This document shows, piece by piece, positions 19,729-27,724 of a DNA stretch of 42,039 nucleotides; positions within the stretch are counted from its first letter, which is position 1, and every line of letters starts with the position of its first letter. The position numbers and the translations under genes were made by a program. This DNA is from a candidate division SR1 bacterium (GTDB taxonomy: Bacteria > Patescibacteriota > Gracilibacteria > Absconditabacterales > Absconditicoccaceae): positions 1 through 42,039 of the forward strand of contig BNUE01000003.1 in assembly GCA_025997135.1 (NCBI GenBank). Direction: 5' to 3'. The notes below the pieces were generated by a model. It was not told the DNA's origin, searched no databases, and worked only from the letters and a program-made list of their open reading frames with translations.

Positions 19729-20871
19729 CTATTAAAAAGTAAATGTATTTCTAATTATATTAAATCAAAAGACACTACATACGGCGACTAAAATTAATCA
19801 AAGAATCTGAAAAATGGGTTTAGATAAACGGCATTGATTGTAGATAAAAATCATCAGTCAAGACCAACCTAAAATAGTCAGGTATATCATAATATTTGAT
19901 GGTTTTTGCATTGCACTCGTAATAAACCAGAAAATTGTAATAATAACAATACTGCATTCTATCAAGTATTCTATCATAGTTGCGATACTGGAAATATAAT
20001 GCTTGGTGAACTTTTTGGCTGAATCCAGAAAATCCTTCCAAAAAAATATACATCGAACCGTAAAATCTTTTCCTATCGCAAAAATTTGTTCCGTAGTGGA
20101 GATAGGAGCTTTTATAATCGTTTTTTCTGTAGATTTGATAATATTGTTGTATTGCTTGATCACATCAATATTTGTGACAGTCGAGTTCCTATCTATCAAA
20201 AACTTTTTATCATCCAAAGCTTTTAGTACTTTATTTTCTGTGGTATCAATATTTGCCTGACTCTGAAGCAATATCTCCACCATCTTTTGAAAATTCGATC
20301 ATAGCCTGATTTTTTTTAGTTCATCTTGAAAATCTTTGAGTTTATTTTTTTCGATGGGTGAGAGAATATTAGTTCAGATAAACAAAATCTGATTGATACG
20401 ATCAATATTGTTATTGATAATTTTAAGAGCATCTTTTATTGCTTTATCTTCATACTTTTTCACTTCTTTTTTACGGGACTCTTCTTGTTCTTTGGCTATT
20501 TCAGCATGTTTTTCATCGATTTCTTTTTGGATATCCTGAATCATTTTGTCAATTTGCTCCTGAGTCATAGAATGATCGCTGACGATCGCATTTTGTGGCT
20601 TCAATCACATATCAAACATCTGTCTAATAGATTTTTCTAGAGTGTCTGAATAAGTGATGACATGAATTTCCTGCTCCTGATAAGGTAATATAATCTCAAA
20701 TTTTCAGAATTCTAATGCTGGTTTTGTGTATTCATCCAATGACAAAATTATGATTCATAGCTTTTCTAGAGCGTTTTTGACTCGAGCATGATCATCTCAG
20801 GCAATAAGTATATCGAGCTGATTTGTCGTACCATTTAGTTCTTTTAGTCCAATGAGATGGAAATATTTCAT
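19729..20871 (-). CDS. Membrane protein with N-terminal globular domain and coiled coil, unknown function
   Basis: The 380-residue protein starts MKYFHLIGLKELNG and has a globular N-terminal domain (about residues 1-90) containing ILIAGDDHARVKNALEKLGI, faintly like the small N-terminal domains of type IV pilus/type II secretion proteins. A highly charged coiled coil follows (about 100-210). The C-terminal 110 residues contain two or three membrane segments (MIEYLIECSIVIITIFWFI; IMIYLTILGWSGLMIFIY; FQILGLILVAVCSVFGF). The function is unknown. ATG 20871 is chosen because upstream codons are Phe/Leu-rich and not protein-like. Confidence 0.55.
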
Positions 20872-21042
20872 CAAAAGTCTAATGTACAGAGTAAAGCATC
20901 TTTTGTTATGTCCAAAATTTACTAAAAAGCAAGGAAACTTCAAGTGAAAAAAGTAAAAAAAGTTGACTTTAACGAACGTTTGGATAATGATTAAAGATAG
21001 TATTGTAATCAGATTTTTATTTCTTTTTTTTAAAACAAAAAT

Positions 21043-22491
21043 ATGGAAAGATTATTTCATCTAAAAAAATACGGTACAAAACCAAGTACTGAGATTATCG
21101 CTGGTCTGACGACATTTTTCGCGATGGCATACATAGTTTTCGTAAATCCATCCATACTTTCTCAGACTGGAATGCCCATAAATGCTGTCTTCGTAGCGAC
21201 AATTATTGCATCAGCTATTGGAACGCTGGTAATGTGATTGTATGCGAATGTACCATACGCCACCGCTCCTGGGATGTGATTAAACGCATTTTTCACTTTC
21301 GTAATATGCTGAACTCTAGGTTATACCTGGCAAGAATGATTAGCAATGGTGTTTATCTGCTGATGTGTAAATATAATAATCACCGTAACCAAGCTTCGTA
21401 AGGCAATTATCAAAGCAATTCCACAGAGCCTACAGTATGCAATATGAGGTGGTATCTGACTTTTTGTGGCATACGTCGGTATAAAAAATGCCTGACTACT
21501 CTCTTTTACCGCCAATCCATGAACATATACAATGCTAGGTGATTCCGTCAATATCTCCAGTGCGATCGTTCCAAGTTTAGCGACTTTCAATACTCCAGGA
21601 GTGCTTTTAGCATTATTCGGACTATTATTGATGTCGATACTTGTTATCCGCAAGACAAAAGGTGGAATCTTTATTTCGATTATTATCACAGCTGTAGTTA
21701 GTATTATTTTAGCACTTTTCGGACGAGATACAAATCCTGCAGTCAGAGAAGCAATCCAGTTCTGAGCTGTAAGTTTACCTAATTTATGAGAAGTTTTTGC
21801 AGATTTAGGGACGACTTTTGGAGCAGCTTTTTGACCCGAAGGTATGTGAAAATTATTTGGTGAATCTTCGACAATGTTAATCGTAATTATGAGTATATTC
21901 TCTCTTTGCCTCTGAGACACTTTTGATACGATATGAACCTTTATCTGAACTGGTAAAAGAGCCTGAATTTTCGATACAGAAGAAGAAAAAAATCTGTCTG
22001 CCCAATGACCGTTCAAATCTAGGATGGACAGGGCGTTAGTTGCCGATAGTGTAGCTACTTCGATATGAGCGATAGTCGGAACCTCAAATACCACAACGTA
22101 TGTCGAAAGTGTAGCTGGAATCGGAGCAGGTGGACGTACTGGAATGACTGCCGTGGTCGTAGCTCTGCTTTTTCTTTTGTCTGTGTTCCTAGCTCCAGTC
22201 TTTGATTTCGTACCAACTCAAGCAACTGCACCAGCCTTAATCCTAGTCTGAATAATGATGACTGGAAGCTTCAAAAAGATTAAACGAGAAGAAATAGAAG
22301 AGTCAATACCTGCATTTTTCGCAGCAGTATTAATGTGTCTATGCTACAATATCTCATACGGTATCGGTGCTGGCTTCGTATTTTACTGTCTATCTATGAT
22401 CACACAAGGGAAAAGAAAGCAGATCTCACCTCTAATCTGGATTGTGACTACCCTCTTTATACTAAATTTCATCGTTTTAGCTAAAATTTAA
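21043..22491 (+). CDS. NCS2/AzgA-type purine permease
   Basis: The 482-residue protein has 12-14 predicted membrane helices and AzgA/PbuG-type motifs: [20 protein letters not shown] at the N terminus, then [34 protein letters not shown], and [20 protein letters not shown] near residue 340. Such permeases bring hypoxanthine, guanine or adenine into the cell with protons. This suits a CPR organism that likely depends on salvage, although the exact base cannot be told. Nearly all motif glycines are TGA. It is divergent from the gene at 20871 and convergent with the MBL-fold gene. Confidence 0.88.
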
Positions 22492-22526
22492 GGTTATTTT
22501 AAGGTTAGTGAGTATAATGATAGATT

Positions 22527-23303
22527 CTACACTACTTCATAAAATTTTTCTCAGCGATAATTGTATGTCAGTAGTTTTTCTCAATAGCCCATTTCGAGTG
22601 CATGCTCAAAAATATCACTCATCATAACTAATAAATCTACCCCAGGATGCCCAAGATGTATCGGCACTATATGTTCGATTTTTGGGTCATAATGCCTTAT
22701 CATCAGGTCTAAAGATGAGAGATAATCTCACTCAAAAGGTGCTATAACTGGCACAAAAGCCAAATTTATAGGAGTCGAGACCTTCATAAACAGCCACCTA
22801 AGTTCATTGAGATATGTCTGTGTCATCCATTCAGATTGTGCTTTCGGATCTCAGGTTCTAACTCGATTTGCGTGATCTCCTGAATGATAAAAACTCATAC
22901 CATCGACCTTGACTAAATACGCATTTCCAGCATCTGTCGCAGGAATTGAAATAACTGTGAGATCGAGTCAGCTTTCTTTTTCTATTTTTCTATTCTGAAA
23001 AGGAGATATAACTACTCTATTTTTGCCCAATTTAGCTAGTGGTGGTAAATCTGCAGATAAAATATAAGTTATATCTGGACAAAACTGACTCCACTCAAAA
23101 ATCACAGGATTGAAATGATCATAATGAGAGTGAGAAACAAAGACTATAATTGGTTTATTTGTAGATTCAAAAAATTTCTGATTGATAACTCAGTCTGAGA
23201 TAGATCCATTTGCTGGGTCATTACGGTAATAATCAAAGATAAGTACGCTATTATCGGTCTCGATGACAAAACCTGAATGATAAAGATAGGTGGAAATTAG
23301 CAT
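22527..23303 (-). CDS. MBL-fold hydrolase, UlaG-like
   Basis: The 258-residue protein starts MLISTYLYHSGFVIETDNSV and has the metal motif SHSHYDHF. Downstream it has SADLPPL, YHSGDHANR and HIVPIHLGHPG, as in the UlaG/beta-lactamase-like group 2 fold. The substrate is unknown; relatives include L-ascorbate-6-phosphate lactonase. It ends 35 nt from the permease stop with no clear terminator between. Confidence 0.75.
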
Positions 23304-23388
23304 TTATAAAATAAAAAGATAAAAAAAACTGACCTGTTTTTAGAGATTTTTATGGCTTTTACAAGGGAGAAAAAAAATTGCATTGCTC

Positions 23389-23416
23389 TTGATTTTTATA
23401 AAAATTTAACTATAAT
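23389..23416 (+). promoter_or_regulatory. Promoter of the CRISPR array
   Basis: TTGATT (23389-23394), a 16-nt spacer and TATAAT (23411-23416). Transcription would start near 23423 and run through the leader into the array in the orientation that yields functional crRNAs. Confidence 0.65.
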
Positions 23417-23424
23417 AAAAGAGT

Positions 23425-23461
23425 AATAGCATAGCTATTTACCGTATGTTCTTTAAAAATT
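23425..23461 (+). promoter_or_regulatory. boxB/boxA-like antitermination signal in the CRISPR leader
   Basis: AATAGC-ATA-GCTATT (23425-23439) is a 6-bp hairpin right after the predicted start. It is followed after 7 nt by TGTTCTTTAAAAATT (23447-23461), which closely resembles the rRNA boxA TGCTCTTTAACAATT. The order differs from some rRNA leaders, but a Nus-factor site upstream of CRISPR arrays is known in other bacteria. Confidence 0.5.
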
Positions 23462-23637
23462 CAGTCTTTTTTTGCCTTTCTAGTCTAGGAGGGAGAGAAA
23501 AGACGCTCTACATAGAAATTTTATGCTACAATGTTGTTGTCTAGCTATATTGCCAGATAGTAACTGGAAATTACACTATGTGAACTTAAACTTGCAAACC
23601 TACCGTCTTCATTTTTTGTGGAGATGGTCTCAAGCTG

Positions 23638-23692
23638 GATTTCTCGCTCTTCCGTCGATGGACTGTATGCGAGAAATCGGCTAAAACAAGCC
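23638..23692 (+). repeat. Leader hairpins adjacent to the first repeat
   Basis: GATTTCTCGC (23638-23647) is perfectly complementary to GCGAGAAATC (23669-23678) with a 21-nt loop. It is followed by GGCT-AAAACA-AGCC (23679-23692). The structure ends 9 nt before the first repeat. Confidence 0.55.
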
Positions 23693-23701
23693 AAAATCGG
23701 A

Positions 23702-24424
23702 GTTTAAGACACCTATGAAATTTCTACTTTTGTAGATATAAATCTTTCTGCAATAAGCGAATTGTTTAAGACACCTATGAAATTTCTACTTTTGTAGATG
23801 ATTCCTGAATATTAAGCAAATCAGTGGTTTAAGACACCTATGAAATTTCTACTTTTGTAGATTCATCAAGAATAAATCAATCATAATTCGTTTAAGACAC
23901 CTATGAAATTTCTACTTTTGTAGATTGGAGAATACCTCTCTGAAGATGAATGTTTAAGACACCTATGAAATTTCTACTTTTGTAGATCAACATTAAAGCT
24001 TCAAGGAAACATAGTTTAAGACACCTATGAAATTTCTACTTTTGTAGATGCCCAAAATCCATCTTGTGGAAATCGTGTTTAAGACACCTATGAAATTTCT
24101 ACTTTTGTAGATAATAATCGTAAAGTTATGTTTTCCAAGTTTAAGACACCTATGAAATTTCTACTTTTGTAGATAAATTAGCCGCGGATGAGGTAACCTA
24201 CGTTTAAGACACCTATGAAATTTCTACTTTTGTAGATACGAAAAAATCCCTGATCGCAATTATGTTTAAGACACCTATGAAATTTCTACTTTTGTAGATG
24301 TGATATTTCCTTAGTTTTCCCAGTTGTTTAAGACACCTATGAAATTTCTACTTTTGTAGATGCAAAAGTGTATCGCTCTGATAAAAAGGTTTAAGACACC
24401 TATGAAATTTCTACTTTTGTAGAT
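23702..24424 (+). CRISPR. Type V-A CRISPR array, 12 repeats and 11 spacers
   Basis: Twelve identical 36-nt repeats start at 23702, 23764, 23827, 23890, 23952, 24014, 24077, 24139, 24202, 24264, 24326 and 24389. Spacers are 26 or 27 nt. The repeat begins GTTTAAGACACCTATG and ends in AATTTCTACTTTTGTAGAT, the Cas12a crRNA handle with the TCTAC/GTAGA stem and a TTTT loop. This fixes crRNA orientation as plus strand with the leader on the left. Even the last repeat is perfect. By eye no spacer matches another part of the window. The cas operon is convergent, on the minus strand to the right. The 26 nt after the last repeat are not followed by another repeat. Confidence 0.98.
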
Positions 24425-24456
24425 GCTCGGCGTGAACTGCCACAGTGCCAAAAACA

Positions 24457-24786
24457 ATGAATGAAGCAGTGAATATCCCTAAAATTACCATTAAAGTAGA
24501 TAATTTAGCTAATAAAAACGGTATACAACTATGAAACACACTTTCAAAAATGAAACAATTAAATAAAATTATTAAAAAAGGTAAATGATACACTACTACG
24601 ACAGAAAAAGAAATTTATAATCTTAAAGATGAAATACTATTAGAAAATATAATCAAAAAGAATAAATTGATAAAAGATATGTGAAAAAATACTACCGTAC
24701 GTATAAAACAATGATAAATAACTGTTGATTGGCATTTATGAGATAAAGTTAGAAAGAAACTTAAAAAATTATGATTACTAAAATAA
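24457..24786 (+). pseudogene. Small Lys-rich ORF interrupted by TAA
   Basis: ATG 24457 opens a frame of 86 residues (MNEAVNIPKITIKVDNLANK at the start) with TGA glycines, stopping at TAA 24715-24717. The same frame stays open and protein-like for 22 more codons (ITVDWHLGDKVRKKLKKLGL) to TAA 24784-24786. This suggests a roughly 109-residue gene cut by a nonsense change, or a genuine 86-residue protein followed by chance sequence. No family was recognised. It sits immediately after the array. Confidence 0.35.
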
Positions 24787-24793
24787 AAAAGAG

Positions 24794-24840
24794 GGCATAT
24801 CACTTACGTGATTACCCATATCCATAAAAGGATATATGCC
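24794..24840. repeat. Three-way-junction-like inverted repeat element
   Basis: An outer stem GGCAT (24794-24798)/ATGCC (24836-24840) encloses two hairpins: ATCAC-TTAC-GTGAT (24799-24812) and ATATCC-ATAAAA-GGATAT (24818-24835), with only 5 unpaired bases between the arms. It follows the broken ORF. It is not followed by a T-run, so it is not a standard terminator on the plus strand. Confidence 0.5.
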
Positions 24841-25012
24841 GTAAATTACTTCACAGCACTTAAGTATACTTAAAAAAAATTAAAATGCAATAGAAAGTGA
24901 AAGAAATCACATCTGGAAAATAAGAGGTCTAGCATTCTTTCTAAGATTTAGACAGGTATTTCCTTCTTAAAAATACATTGGATACAGCAAAAAAAAGAGG
25001 AAAATAAAAAAA
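24841..25012. other. Short intergenic stretch with a perfect palindrome
   Basis: No gene was found. TTAAGTATACTTAA (24860-24873) is a 14-bp perfect palindrome that could bind a dimeric protein. It lies downstream of the antitoxin gene rather than at its promoter. Confidence 0.4.
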
Positions 25013-25303
25013 CTAAGCATATTTATATAAACCTTTATTTGCTAATTTATGGATTTCCAACGCAATTAATGTCTGATATGGGATACCCATTCTTTCTGCT
25101 TGTGCCTTCACTGCAATAATATCAGAAGCAAGAAGTCTAATACTAATAGACTTTTTCTCAGGCTTCTTTACAGTATAAGACCTGAGTCTTTTGTTCTCCT
25201 CAGCAAGTTGTTTGGAAGTCAGATTTCTCCCTTTTAGATGAGAAAAACTTTCCTCTAATTCCAGTTCTTCTGCATCTAGGTTTTGATTGTCGTAGCTAAG
25301 CAT
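25013..25303 (-). CDS. CopG/BrnA-type antitoxin
   Basis: The 96-residue protein has an acidic N-terminal part and a C-terminal CopG-antitoxin-like segment: EKKSISIRLLASDIIAVKAQ, then AERMGIPYQTLIALEIHKLA. This is the ribbon-helix-helix arrangement of antitoxins that bind DNA and neutralise a partner toxin. All three glycines are GGN, none TGA. It lies 12 nt after the toxin gene, in the toxin-first order typical of BrnTA-like pairs. Confidence 0.8.
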   Translation of the reverse strand: MLSYDNQNLDAEELELEESFSHLKGRNLTSKQLAEENKRLRSYTVKKPEKKSISIRLLASDIIAVKAQAERMGIPYQTLIALEIHKLANKGLYKYA

Positions 25304-25315
25304 GGGTATAATTGG

Positions 25316-25573
25316 TTAATAATAAATCTTTTTTAATTTTCTACTGAGGTATGCTGTCTTGATAAAGATTTCATTATCATTTTCCACAACTGGTACAGCA
25401 CAACAGTATCACTCATACATAATAACATATATGATTTGCCCTTTTCTCTTAGTGTTTGGCATTCTATCTACAACACCCACATCATTGATAATATGGGCAA
25501 CAATATGAAGATCTATACCTCTCTCAGCTAATAGTTTTGTTCTTTTTTCTTCGTTGTAATGTATGTTTTTCAT
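25316..25573 (-). CDS. BrnT/DUF4258-like toxin
   Basis: The 85-residue protein (MKNIHYNEEKRTKLLAERGI at the start) has a small alpha/beta fold pattern. DVGVVDRMPNTKRKGQIIYV and the C-terminal IFIKTAYLSRKLKKIY resemble BrnT-like RNase toxins paired with CopG antitoxins. One in-frame TGA (Gly in YEGYCC) shows it needs code 25. Its promoter and a probable operator lie directly upstream. It stands between the CRISPR array and cas2. Confidence 0.65.
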
Positions 25574-25596
25574 ATAGGGGAGATATAATTAAAATA

Positions 25597-25637
25597 TTGT
25601 ATATATGTAGTATATATATTTTATATACAAATTGCAA
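25597..25637 (-). promoter_or_regulatory. Toxin-antitoxin promoter with overlapping operator
   Basis: On the minus strand TTGCAA (25637-25632), a 17-nt spacer and TATACT (25614-25609). TTGTATATA (25597-25605) and TATATACAA (25622-25630) form a perfect 9-bp inverted repeat around the -10 box, a suitable operator for autoregulation by the antitoxin or the complex. Confidence 0.6.
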
Positions 25638-25668
25638 GAGAAAGTTAACTTTTTTTACTAACTCAATT

Positions 25669-25947
25669 TTACAAAAAAATCAACTCCTCTTCTTCATGAA
25701 CGGCATAACCATAACGAACAACCTTCTTTTTACAGCCTTCACAAAGTGAAAAAATCAGCACAGAATCTGTATTTTTGAATTTCTTTTTAAAAACCATTTC
25801 AATCTCTAACTTCACAATTTCCAAAATTCTAGAGCTATTTTTCAGTTCAAAAACTGAATATTGCAGTCTACGACCGTATTTTTTGAGAAATTTCGCAAAA
25901 GCATAGCGAAGCTTATTATTGGAAATATCGTAGGAAATGATCAGCAT
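25669..25947 (-). CDS. cas2: CRISPR-associated endonuclease Cas2
   Basis: The 92-residue protein starts MLIISYDISNNKLRYAFAKF with the conserved Asp7 of Cas2, followed by LKKYGRRLQYSVFEL. Cas2 dimers bridge two Cas1 dimers in the spacer integrase. It starts one base after the cas1 stop and ends the minus-strand cas operon. All three glycines are GGN. Confidence 0.93.
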   Translation of the reverse strand: MLIISYDISNNKLRYAFAKFLKKYGRRLQYSVFELKNSSRILEIVKLEIEMVFKKKFKNTDSVLIFSLCEGCKKKVVRYGYAVHEEEELIFL

Positions 25948-25948
25948 T

Positions 25949-26923
25949 TTATTCTTTTTGGTTAAGTATAAAAGTCGGCATCTCAGCTCATTCTTTGCCC
26001 ATTATGAAATAATAATACTGCTTTATATAGTCGAAAAAGTCCATCTTATGCTCCAAAATTATTCTCAGAAAAAGAGATAAATAATGCTGATAACGAGCCA
26101 TATCCAGCTCATATTCACCGTTGCGAAATGAAAAATCTTTTTGGTTTATTTGATTCAGATTAAAAGCCTTCAAAATCGTCTTGTCAATCAGACAACGAAA
26201 CGGTTCTACTAGGTCGCAAGCCAGACTTTTACGCTCAAAAAACAGTTTATGAAACACTCCCCTATAAACGTCAAATCAGTAAAGATTCAGATTCGCCTCT
26301 ATGAAATTGTAAAGAAGCGAATAACCCATGTCCATCAATAAATTCGTCCAATCACACCTCGTGCGAGGCTCACGTTTGTATCGTCCCAGTTGCCTGAAAT
26401 ATGATGAAAAAAAGAGTTTAGAAGCTGAACCCTCGAGTCCACGCAAACTGTCGTCTGTGTCAGCATTTTTTATCTTTTTTTGTATTTCCTTAACCTGATC
26501 TATGATTTGATGCTCTTTTTCTCATTTCGTCCTGAGAGATTGGAGGAGAAAAAGCTGATTTGAAACTTTATTTGCGATGATATGCTTGGCGATTTGCAAG
26601 TCCTGCTCTGATGTACTGAAGTATTGTTTTTCACGCAAGAGGTAATTCCCCGCCAAGGGACTGCCAATACTCGCCAGCGGTTTTAAATTCATCTGAAAAC
26701 AGAAAACTGCAATTCAATGAGTCAAGAACTCACGAATTAACCTGGTGGAAAGTGTACATTCTCATACGATAAAAACACAAAAAATCTTAAAAAGGCTGAT
26801 TTGATCTTTGATTTTTCCATCGACTTTAATGAGCAGATTATCATTACGAAAAGAGAGGTCTTTGATTCGATCGGAGCTGATGACTACGATTTGTTTCTCT
26901 ATGAAGTCTGGGCGAGAGAGCAT
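25949..26923 (-). CDS. cas1: CRISPR-associated integrase Cas1
   Basis: The 324-residue protein has the Cas1 catalytic residues: E164 (GLEGSASKLFF), H225 (YRGVFHKL) and D237/E240 (CDLVEPFR). The N-terminal beta domain (IVVISSDRIKDLSFRNDN) and the FLTHGIAVFCF segment are as usual. Five glycines are TGA, the rest GGN. The TGA at 25990-25988 near the end would be the stop under the standard code; the real frame adds AEMPTFILNQKE. With Cas2, and probably Cas4, it inserts new spacers at the leader end of the array. Confidence 0.93.
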
Positions 26924-27010
26924 AATTAGTAAGTTAAAAACTAAAACAAAAAAGATTAAGTTATTTAGACTTATTTTTAAGTTTAGCCAGAATTATTAAT
27001 TTTTGCAAAT

Positions 27011-27565
27011 TTATGCCAATGAACTATCACATAACTCGTGATAAATGCAATTTCTGCACTTCTCTACATTCGGAACAAAGTCAGACAAAGCAGGATTAAA
27101 ATGCTGATACTTATCCAGAAATGCTTCAAATTCACGGATTTCCTCATCATCAGGAATCGGAATTTCATAGACTTTGTTATCGTCCATCGAATAGAGTTTC
27201 AGCTTTTCTACCTGATAGCCCATTTCTGTAAGGCAAAAATACTGAGCATAAAGCTGATAAATCTGTCATTGATAAACTTGAGAAATATGCGTTTTCCTCT
27301 CCATCAGGGACTTTTTGCTGATATGGAAGACATCTATTTTCCCAACCAAATTATACTTTTCGCTATAAACGGAAGTTCACTGCAAAATGTCTTTACTCGT
27401 TGAGTAAGTTCCGTGGTCTATACGGATATGATTGAGGGTTCAACGAACTTGTGGAGTGTCTTGGTAAAGTCCTTTTTCCACATTGTCGTAGAGCTGGTGA
27501 AAGTAGATAGACTTTGGGCAGAAGGTGAAGTCGTTGAGGGTGGAAATACGAATGTAAGGGTCCAT
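27011..27565 (-). CDS. cas4: CRISPR-associated exonuclease Cas4
   Basis: The 184-residue protein contains the four Fe-S cysteines of Cas4: C16 (DFTFCPKSIYF) and C170, C173, C179 (KCRNCIYHELC). The nuclease motifs RGTLNHIRIDHG, LVGKIDVF and the QVYQGQIYQLYAQ segment are in order. Cas4 trims and selects prespacers with the right PAM. ATG 27565 is chosen because MDPYIRISTLNDF fits family N termini; ATG 27604 in the same frame would add 13 residues. It is separated from cas1 by 87 AT-rich bases. Confidence 0.9.
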
Positions 27566-27641
27566 CTTTTTAGAGGAATAAAAGATTTTGAGTTCATTTG
27601 TCATCAGAACATAATCAAATATGATTATATTTTAATGATAT

Positions 27642-27705
27642 TTCCATCGCTGGTGATGAAGAGCTGACCAACGGGAGAAAGGTAGGTGTGAAGGTAGGGT
27701 ATTTT
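27642..27705 (-). pseudogene. Remnant of the ogt 5' end
   Basis: These 64 nt match the first 64 nt around the start of the intact ogt gene (32672-32735) with five substitutions. Translated, they give PYLHTYLSPVGQLFITSDG and stop soon after. The start codon is changed from ATG to ATA. It lies between the second effector gene and cas4. Confidence 0.85.
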
Positions 27706-27724
27706 CTAAGTGAGAGAGGGGAAT

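Larger units (their letters stand above)
23304..23701 (+). promoter_or_regulatory. CRISPR leader region (398 nt without a gene)
   Basis: No convincing coding frame is present. From left to right it holds an AT-rich part, the array promoter (23389-23416), a boxB/boxA-like pair (23425-23461), several possible small hairpins such as CCAG-atagtaa-CTGG near 23551-23565, and a strong inverted repeat (23638-23678) just before the first repeat. The last 250 nt are visibly richer in G and C than the cas genes, which fits a structured transcribed leader. Confidence 0.6.

Noticed and set aside
21321..22094. 257-codon minus-strand open frame
   Set aside because: It is antisense to the NCS2 permease, whose motifs and TGA glycines are clear; TGA in the sense strand removes stops from the reverse frame.
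23304..23701. tracrRNA or anti-repeat in the leader
   Set aside because: No stretch complementary to the repeat longer than about 10 nt was found, and Cas12a-type systems do not need one.
23738..24388. Self-targeting spacers
   Set aside because: No spacer matched another part of the window by eye; the rest of the genome is not visible.
24411..24593. Minus-strand frame entering the last CRISPR repeat
   Set aside because: It overlaps a repeat and shows no protein-like motif or promoter.
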